Assembly: GCA_947628325.1 (NCBI GenBank)
Contig: CANQZL010000055.1
Location: 1 to 9,191, forward strand
Source of the DNA: an uncultured Bacilli bacterium
GTDB lineage: Bacteria; Bacillota_I; Bacilli_A; RF39; UBA660
DNA length: 9,191 nucleotides
Reading direction: 5' to 3'
Both the position numbers and the translations under genes were made by a program. Each line of letters opens with the position of its first letter. Position 1 is the stretch's first letter. Below are positions 1-4,402 of the stretch, one piece after another. The notes beneath the pieces were generated by a model. It saw only the letters and a program-made list of their open reading frames with translations. It had not been told where the DNA came from and did no database searches.

Positions 1-1
1 A

Positions 2-628
2 GATAATTATAATAGTTTAATTAATAAATATGTTACACCACGTCAATTAATTGATAATACAAGAGATCTTAATAATACCATAGTTATTAACAGATATGCA
101 CTAAGAACTAATTATAATAATGGAAATATTCCTAATATTGAACCAGACTTTATATTAGTAGACTTTAATAAATTAGATGATAATAATTATTTGGAAAAAA
201 TAGAAAGAGCTAGTTTAGAATTTAAAAGTAAAAGAAACAAAAATGGTTTACCAATAATTGCTATTGATAAAGAGAAAATAGCTAATAATGAGTTATCTAA
301 AATTAAAGAATTAATAGATAAATATAAAAAAGGCTATGATATGAATTTACTTAATAAGATATTAACTAAGATTGAAAATAATTATACTGCTTATTATAAT
401 TCAGAAAGTGATGAAGCTAAAAAGTTTGATATTTGTTTACTTACAGATATTATTAATAAGAGAGTAAGAGAATCTAATTCGATAAAAGAACTTGATTATA
501 TTTTAGATTTATTTAAAAATGAATATAATAAGTATAAAGTAATAGATAAAAGTTATTTAGTTAATTTTGACATCGTCTCTTTAGAAAAACTTATTACGGA
601 AAGAAAAAATATGATAAATAATAACTAG
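2..628 (+). CDS. C-terminal part of an unrecognised protein (5' end outside window)
   Basis: The reading frame is open from base 2 to the TAG at 626-628 with no upstream stop, so this is the last ~208 codons of a longer gene. The in-frame TTG at 191 has no Shine-Dalgarno site and is not a credible start. The visible part has a segment NRYALRTNYNNGNIPNIEPD, then a hydrophobic strand (FILVDF), a helix, a second strand (LPIIAID) and a long Lys/Glu/Asn-rich helical tail. The strand-helix-strand pattern (PDFILV ... LPIIAID) resembles, from memory, the C-terminal ends of large uncharacterised Firmicutes proteins; no enzymatic motif is visible. There is no signal peptide or membrane segment in the part seen, so a cytosolic location is likely. 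A terminator hairpin overlaps its stop codon, so it is transcribed separately from the exporter gene that follows. Confidence 0.75.
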   Translation, partial: DNYNSLINKYVTPRQLIDNTRDLNNTIVINRYALRTNYNNGNIPNIEPDFILVDFNKLDDNNYLEKIERASLEFKSKRNKNGLPIIAIDKEKIANNELSKIKELIDKYKKGYDMNLLNKILTKIENNYTAYYNSESDEAKKFDICLLTDIINKRVRESNSIKELDYILDLFKNEYNKYKVIDKSYLVNFDIVSLEKLITERKNMINNN

Positions 629-657
629 ATAGATTAAAATATCTAGTTATTTTCTTT
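620..657 (+). terminator. Rho-independent terminator of the leftmost gene
   Basis: The arm at 620-631 (AATAACTAGATA) pairs perfectly over 12 bp with 640-651 (TATCTAGTTATT) around an 8-base loop, and a T-rich tail follows. The left arm contains the gene's own TAG stop codon, so a terminating ribosome would cover part of the stem. Stem perfection and tail support a terminator. Confidence 0.8.
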
Positions 658-659
658 GC

Positions 660-688
660 TTGACTATTAGTAATATCTAATATAAAAT
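660..688 (+). promoter_or_regulatory. Sigma-A-type promoter of the exporter gene
   Basis: A -35 box TTGACT (660-665) and a -10 box TAAAAT (683-688) are separated by 17 bp. An alternative -10, TATAAA at 681, would give a 15 bp spacer. Transcription would start near 695, giving a leader of about 20 bases with the binding site AAAGGGG (701-707) eight bases before the ATG at 716. The box follows the preceding terminator directly. Confidence 0.65.
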
Positions 689-715
689 TAAATCTGTTAG
701 AAAGGGGATTAGTAT

Positions 716-1567
716 ATGAAAGATATTATTTTAGATACTTTAATAGATAGTTTAAAAATATTACCATTTTTATTTATTGCCTTTTTAATTATTGAATATT
801 TTGAACATAAGTTAAATAATAAGACTAAGAAGATAATTAGTAAATCTGGTAAATATTCTCCTATTCTAGGTAGTTTATTAGGTCTAATTCCCCAATGTGG
901 ATTTGGTGTTGTCGCAACTAATCTTTATATAACAAGAATTATTTCTCTAGGAACTTTAATAGGTATATATTTATCAACAAGTGATGAAATGTTACCTATT
1001 ATGTTATCTAATAAGGCTCCATTAAAAGTAATTCTTTTAATACTTGCCATAAAATTTATTACTGGTTTTATTTTTGGTTATTTAATTGATTTTGTCTTAA
1101 GAAAAAAGACGAAGAATGAACATGTTAGTTATGATATTTGTGATGATGAAAATTGTGGTTGTAATCATAGTCATAATTTAATTATGGCAAGTATTATTCA
1201 TACTTTAAAAACTTTAATATATTTAGTAATTATTACTTTTATAATTAATGTTATATTTAATTATTTAGGAGATAAATATTTATCAAGATTATTACTTAAA
1301 GACACTTTATATTCTCCTTTAATTACTAGTTTAATAGGTTTAATACCTAGTTGTGGATCTAGTATTATGATAAGCGAATTATATTTAAGTGGTTCTATTA
1401 GTTTTGGTTCTTTAATAAGTGGTTTATTAACAAATAGTGGTATGGCAATATTAGTCTTATTTAAATCAAATAAAAATATTAAAGAAAATATAACTATTTT
1501 AGCAATTTTATATATTATTGGCATCTTAGTAGGTTTAGGTATAGAATTAATTAAAATATTATATTAA
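716..1567 (+). CDS. ArsP_2-type 10-TM putative heavy-metal exporter
   Basis: A 283-residue integral membrane protein that matches my recollection of the ArsP_2 family (PF11449), variously named putative manganese transporter or arsenic efflux protein. It has two homologous halves. The first carries GLIPQCGF (residues 56-63) and STSDEM (87-92); the second carries GLIPSCGSS (208-216), LYLSGSISFGS and a Gly/Asn-rich TM (NSG, 240-242). A cytoplasmic loop between the halves has a Cys/His cluster (C142, C147, C149, H151, H153), a likely metal-binding site. About ten hydrophobic segments fit efflux of a metal or metalloid ion across the membrane; the substrate cannot be read from sequence. Start ATG 716 is supported by AAAGGGG eight bases upstream and by the expected family N-terminus (DTLIDSLKILPFL). 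It has its own promoter, and the last codons overlap the start of the duplicated leader. Confidence 0.85.
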   Translation: MKDIILDTLIDSLKILPFLFIAFLIIEYFEHKLNNKTKKIISKSGKYSPILGSLLGLIPQCGFGVVATNLYITRIISLGTLIGIYLSTSDEMLPIMLSNKAPLKVILLILAIKFITGFIFGYLIDFVLRKKTKNEHVSYDICDDENCGCNHSHNLIMASIIHTLKTLIYLVIITFIINVIFNYLGDKYLSRLLLKDTLYSPLITSLIGLIPSCGSSIMISELYLSGSISFGSLISGLLTNSGMAILVLFKSNKNIKENITILAILYIIGILVGLGIELIKILY

Positions 1568-1569
1568 AA

Positions 1570-1598
1570 TTTACATCTTAAAAATGATATGCTAAAAT
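1570..1598 (+). promoter_or_regulatory. Promoter in leader copy 1 (sigma-A type, extended -10)
   Basis: -35 TTTACA (1570-1575), a 17 bp spacer and -10 TAAAAT (1593-1598) preceded by TGC, an extended -10. It lies directly after the exporter stop codon and would start transcription near 1605, giving a leader of about 75 bases before the ATG at 1682. The same boxes with the same spacing occur in copy 2. Confidence 0.65.
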
Positions 1599-1613
1599 AT
1601 TCTTAGATAATAA

Positions 1614-1670
1614 GCATACATAAAAGATGTTGATAAAAGATTTATTTGTGTATGCAATAAATCTTTTTTT
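1614..1670 (+). promoter_or_regulatory. Candidate transcription attenuator / RNA switch, copy 1
   Basis: The arm 1635-1646 (AAAAGATTTATT) is perfectly complementary over 12 bp to 1656-1667 (AATAAATCTTTT), with a 9-base loop and a run of seven T ending at 1670, the layout of an intrinsic terminator. It ends immediately before the Shine-Dalgarno GAGGTGAT (1671-1678). GCATACA at 1614-1620 is exactly complementary to TGTATGC at 1649-1655, which fills most of the loop. The two helices cross with no linker between 1655 and 1656, so they probably exclude each other, as in terminator/antiterminator pairs. The stem is almost all A-U, so it is weak. It could alternatively serve only as a terminator for read-through from the exporter gene. 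I do not recognise a known riboswitch class. Confidence 0.55.
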
Positions 1671-1677
1671 GAGGTGA
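1627..1677 (+). other. Possible 16-codon leader ORF, copy 1
   Basis: ATG at 1627 opens a frame encoding MLIKDLFVYAINLFLR and stops at TGA 1675-1677, inside the Shine-Dalgarno of the 64-residue gene. It spans the whole hairpin, so a translating ribosome would melt it. The only change from copy 2 within the frame is TTG to TTA at codon 2, both Leu. No strong ribosome binding site precedes it (only AAAAG), so translation is uncertain. Confidence 0.3.
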
Positions 1678-1681
1678 TAAG

Positions 1682-1876
1682 ATGAATACAGATATTAATT
1701 TTTATGTAATTTTAGAAGAAAGGTATACTAGGGTATATAAGTTACCAGAAAATTGGGATGAGATAAAAAGTTTTAAAGTAAAAAATGAACTTTTAGCTAA
1801 AGCTTTAAATAATAAGAAAAAATTAGAAGATTTAGAAGAGTATAAAGTAATTGTTATGGGGGATAAGAATGAATAA
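1682..1876 (+). CDS. Small protein of unknown function, first gene of the peptidase pair
   Basis: A 64-residue, highly charged, soluble protein that I do not recognise. It starts with a short strand-like segment (INFYVILEERYTRVYKL), continues with a Trp (PENWDEI) and a Lys/Glu-rich helix (KNELLAKALNNKKKLEDL), and ends with a second strand (EYKVIVMG). The start is firm: ATG 1682 sits five bases after GAGGTG, within an 8-base match to the ideal anti-16S pairing sequence. It has no signal peptide or Cys. Its end overlaps the start of the large metallopeptidase-like gene by 8 bases (ATGAATAA), so the two are co-transcribed and probably translationally coupled. That arrangement would suit a partner, chaperone or inhibitor of the larger protein, but this is inference from position only. 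It is expressed behind leader copy 1. Confidence 0.75.
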   Translation: MNTDINFYVILEERYTRVYKLPENWDEIKSFKVKNELLAKALNNKKKLEDLEEYKVIVMGDKNE

Positions 1877-4262
1877 TTTACAAAGTATAAAAGTTTATTT
1901 TTTAGATAGGAAATTACAAGCAATAAAGAAGAAAAATGATAAAAAGGAATTAGAAAAATATTTAATAAGTTGTCATAAACCCACAGAAGCTATTGATAAA
2001 TTAAGTGCTTTCGATTTAGAAGGATTAAGTATAGAAGTTTATTCTCGAAAAACAGATGGATATTATAATTTATATGATTATATTTTACGTACCAAAAATA
2101 CAAATATCTTAGCCAAACAAGAAGATCGAAATAATCCTGATATTTATTTGCCATGGATAGAGTATTCAAAGAATTTTTATTTCATAACTTTAACAGAAGA
2201 AATGTTATTTGATACTTTACCTAATGGTCAAAGAGTAATAGATTTTGCAATAGAAAATGGGATATTAAAGAATTCAAGTAGTCAATATATTCCAATAACA
2301 AAATTAGAATTAGCTAAAATACTTTATGAAAAGAAGTTTTTTAAGTATTTAGCATTTTGTGATTTTACATTATATAATCAAGAATTAGCTGAAGGTAAAA
2401 CTGTTTTTGATGTTTTAATGGAAAACAAGATAGCTCCAGATATTATAGGGTTAGATACAGGCTTAGATGGATATACTAAAAGCGACTATATAAATGATAA
2501 TTTATTAAAAGAAATAAATGGTAAAACAATATTAGAACATCTTATTGATAATAATGTTAAATTTAAAATATATTTATTTGATGAATTTTTTAATCCAGAT
2601 GAATTAGAAAAGATAAAAGATATTTTGGCAAAAAGAAATCGTTTTGATTTAATAGAATTTGCTTCTTCAAAATTTTTAAGTATGAAAATACAACATGATA
2701 ATCAAGAAGAGAGTATTATACATCATTATATAACATCCTTTTATGGTAACTTTAATGTAATAAGAGGTTATTATAATAATATTGATGTAGAATTTATTGA
2801 AGAATGTTTAAAAGCTTGGAATGACATTAAAAGTACAGATGGAATAAATAATGGATTAAGCATTGATAATGGAAAATATAATTATGATTTAAGTTCTGCA
2901 GGAGAATTTCAAAGCCTTATTTTGAGAATTCCTGCTGAAATATTTAAAGCTAAAACAAGTAAAGGAGTTACCATTTTAGAATTACTATTGCAATATTGTA
3001 AGGATGAAAAATCAAATGAAAAATCGCATTATGTAGATTTGATAATTCAAGCATTAGACAGAGAATTTAAAGTACGTCCTCCCGAATTTTCTATAATGTT
3101 TTATAAGTATGGTTTTATAGTAAGAAATGATTATACTAATGAAATAGACTTAAAAAAAGATGAAATTTCTGATTATATTTATCATAAAGGAAATATAGAT
3201 ATTAATGACGAAGAGATAACAACTTTAATAAATGATTTTTATAATATTTATAATGATGGAACAAGTAGTAAAGAAGTTCTTGATTTTGTTATTTATTCTT
3301 TTAAACAATCATATCAAATTAATAGTGAGATAGCTGTTAGAGATTTAAATATTATTATCGAAATGAAAAAAAGGTATCCAAATTTTTGCTTTATCTATGA
3401 CGTAAAGAAAGGTTCTTGCTTTTCACCACCCTTATTTAATAGAAAAACTTATATATCTCTAGATAATTTAAATGATACTTATGTTTTAAATCATGAATGT
3501 GGTCATTTAATACATTTCTTTTGTGAATCTTCAAAAATGCCAAAAGAAGCCGAAAATTTTCTAGATGATAAATCTGATATTGAAAGAGATCTAAGAGAAA
3601 GTAATTTAGAATTTGAAAAAATAATATCTTTAGCTAAAGAAATACTTAAGAAAAATAGTGACTATTACGATGAAGAGTTTTCAAAGTTTATTGCTTTAAA
3701 AAAAGGCGGCATGGATTCATACATTAGAGAAATAAAAGAGGAATTCCAGCAATTTTTCGGAACTGATAAAATTATACTAGGATTATTAAATGATATGCTT
3801 AATACTGGAGTTGAACCTTATGAATTATTACACGCATTGGTTGATGCTTATAATAATATAGACACTACAAAGAGCAAAGAAGAAATAATTGACTTATATG
3901 TAAAAAATAGAATAGAAACTGAAAAAAAATATTTCTCCGATATGTTATTTGAAAAAAATAATAGTATGTTTTTATTATACGAAAACTTCATTGATGCTTT
4001 TTATCAAGGAAAATTAGGAGATCTTCTTGAACGTAAAGGGATTAGAATTCCTTCAAGTTGCCATAATGGTATATATTTTATAAGAGACTATAAAAAAGCT
4101 TTCGAAGAAATGTTAGCGGATTACATCGCTTTAAGTAAAATGACCGGTGGTCAGGAATATATAGAGCGTTTAAAAGAAGATACATCACCAGAATTTATTG
4201 ATTTTATAGAAAACTTTTATAAAAATATGAGTTATGAACAAACGATAAAACGTAGTATATAA
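1869..4262 (+). CDS. Large protein with HECGH zinc-protease motif, anthrax-lethal-factor-like C-terminus
   Basis: About 797 residues if read from ATG 1869. That start is chosen because GGGGG (1858-1862) lies six bases upstream and it overlaps the previous stop; a TTG at 1851 would add six residues. The N-terminal half is helical, with short recurring motifs of the form GKT-(V/I)-(F/L)-(D/E)-x-(L)-hydrophobic near residues 119, 175, 217 and 364, like degenerate ankyrin-type repeats. The C-terminal part has HECGH (542-546), the HExxH signature of zinc metallopeptidases, and FEEMLADYIAL (745-755), where E747 is a candidate third zinc ligand. The segment from E747 through IERLK and SPEFIDFIENF resembles the end of anthrax lethal factor (EFFAEAF ... 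AERLK ... FQFI), as I recall it. The stretch between HECGH and E747 is about 200 residues, much longer than in lethal factor. No signal peptide or TM is seen, so it is cytosolic or exported by another route. Substrate unknown. Confidence 0.82.
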   Translation: MNNLQSIKVYFLDRKLQAIKKKNDKKELEKYLISCHKPTEAIDKLSAFDLEGLSIEVYSRKTDGYYNLYDYILRTKNTNILAKQEDRNNPDIYLPWIEYSKNFYFITLTEEMLFDTLPNGQRVIDFAIENGILKNSSSQYIPITKLELAKILYEKKFFKYLAFCDFTLYNQELAEGKTVFDVLMENKIAPDIIGLDTGLDGYTKSDYINDNLLKEINGKTILEHLIDNNVKFKIYLFDEFFNPDELEKIKDILAKRNRFDLIEFASSKFLSMKIQHDNQEESIIHHYITSFYGNFNVIRGYYNNIDVEFIEECLKAWNDIKSTDGINNGLSIDNGKYNYDLSSAGEFQSLILRIPAEIFKAKTSKGVTILELLLQYCKDEKSNEKSHYVDLIIQALDREFKVRPPEFSIMFYKYGFIVRNDYTNEIDLKKDEISDYIYHKGNIDINDEEITTLINDFYNIYNDGTSSKEVLDFVIYSFKQSYQINSEIAVRDLNIIIEMKKRYPNFCFIYDVKKGSCFSPPLFNRKTYISLDNLNDTYVLNHECGHLIHFFCESSKMPKEAENFLDDKSDIERDLRESNLEFEKIISLAKEILKKNSDYYDEEFSKFIALKKGGMDSYIREIKEEFQQFFGTDKIILGLLNDMLNTGVEPYELLHALVDAYNNIDTTKSKEEIIDLYVKNRIETEKKYFSDMLFEKNNSMFLLYENFIDAFYQGKLGDLLERKGIRIPSSCHNGIYFIRDYKKAFEEMLADYIALSKMTGGQEYIERLKEDTSPEFIDFIENFYKNMSYEQTIKRSI

Positions 4263-4281
4263 TATAAAAAAATTATTAAAA

Positions 4282-4310
4282 TTTACATCTTAAAAATAAT
4301 ATGCTAAAAT
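4282..4310 (+). promoter_or_regulatory. Promoter in leader copy 2 (sigma-A type, extended -10)
   Basis: -35 TTTACA (4282-4287), 17 bp spacer, TGC plus -10 TAAAAT (4305-4310), exactly as in copy 1. Expected start of transcription is near 4317, giving a leader of about 86 bases, nine longer than copy 1 because of the tandem AGATAATAA. It would drive the ATPase-DUF4203-YwaF genes. Confidence 0.65.
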
Positions 4311-4334
4311 ATTTTTAGATAATAAAGATAATAA

Positions 4335-4391
4335 GCATACATAAAAGATGTTAATAAAAGATTTATTTGTGTATGCAATAAATCTTTTTTT
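4335..4391 (+). promoter_or_regulatory. Candidate transcription attenuator / RNA switch, copy 2
   Basis: Same structure as in copy 1: 12 bp stem 4356-4367 with 4377-4388, a 9-base loop, T-run 4385-4391 and an upstream GCATACA (4335-4341) complementary to the loop segment TGTATGC (4370-4376). The Shine-Dalgarno GAGGTGAT (4392-4399) follows at once. If the hairpin terminates transcription, the three-gene cation-pump operon is expressed only when the hairpin is prevented from forming. No other terminator lies between the peptidase gene and the ATPase gene, so it may also stop read-through. Confidence 0.55.
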
Positions 4392-4398
4392 GAGGTGA
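4348..4398 (+). other. Possible 16-codon leader ORF, copy 2
   Basis: Encodes the same 16 residues as in copy 1 (MLIKDLFVYAINLFLR) and ends in TGA 4396-4398 inside the ATPase Shine-Dalgarno. Codon 2 is TTA here and TTG in copy 1. The binding site in front of the ATG is poor, so this is a candidate only. Confidence 0.3.
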
Positions 4399-4402
4399 TA
4401 AG

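Larger units (their letters stand above)
1563..1686 (+). repeat. Duplicated leader element, copy 1
   Basis: This block matches 4275-4407 with only three substitutions (1586 G/A, 1602 C/T, 1632 G/A) and a 9-base tandem duplication (AGATAATAA) present only in the second copy. It contains a promoter, a structured untranslated leader, the ribosome binding site and the first codons (ATGAA) of the gene behind it. Similarity stops just inside the two downstream genes, which are otherwise unrelated. Copy 1 begins within the last codons of the exporter gene. Confidence 0.93.

Noticed and set aside
191..628. A 145-residue gene starting at TTG 191
   Set aside because: The same frame is open to base 2 and no Shine-Dalgarno precedes 191, so it is the tail of a longer gene.
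701..718. GGGGATTAGTA reminiscent of the GGGGAGUA part of yybP-ykoY (Mn2+) riboswitches
   Set aside because: It lies at the ribosome binding site, about 20 bases from the predicted transcript start, with no room for the rest of the aptamer; the sequence also differs.
1261..1524. Minus-strand open frame opposite the exporter, and similar ones at 1702-1923, 4447-4809, 4873-5142, 5188-5412, 6022-6345 and 6493-6750
   Set aside because: All lie within strongly supported + strand genes, have no family features, and are expected as shadows in AT-rich DNA.
1635..1670. Hairpin read simply as the terminator of the exporter gene
   Set aside because: It lies downstream of a good promoter and ends at the next gene's Shine-Dalgarno, in both copies, so a plain terminator would also block the downstream gene; attenuation explains it better, though both roles are possible.
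1851..1868. Upstream TTG 1851 as the start of the metallopeptidase-like gene
   Set aside because: ATG 1869 has GGGGG at a good distance and overlaps the preceding stop codon; TTG 1851 has no binding site.
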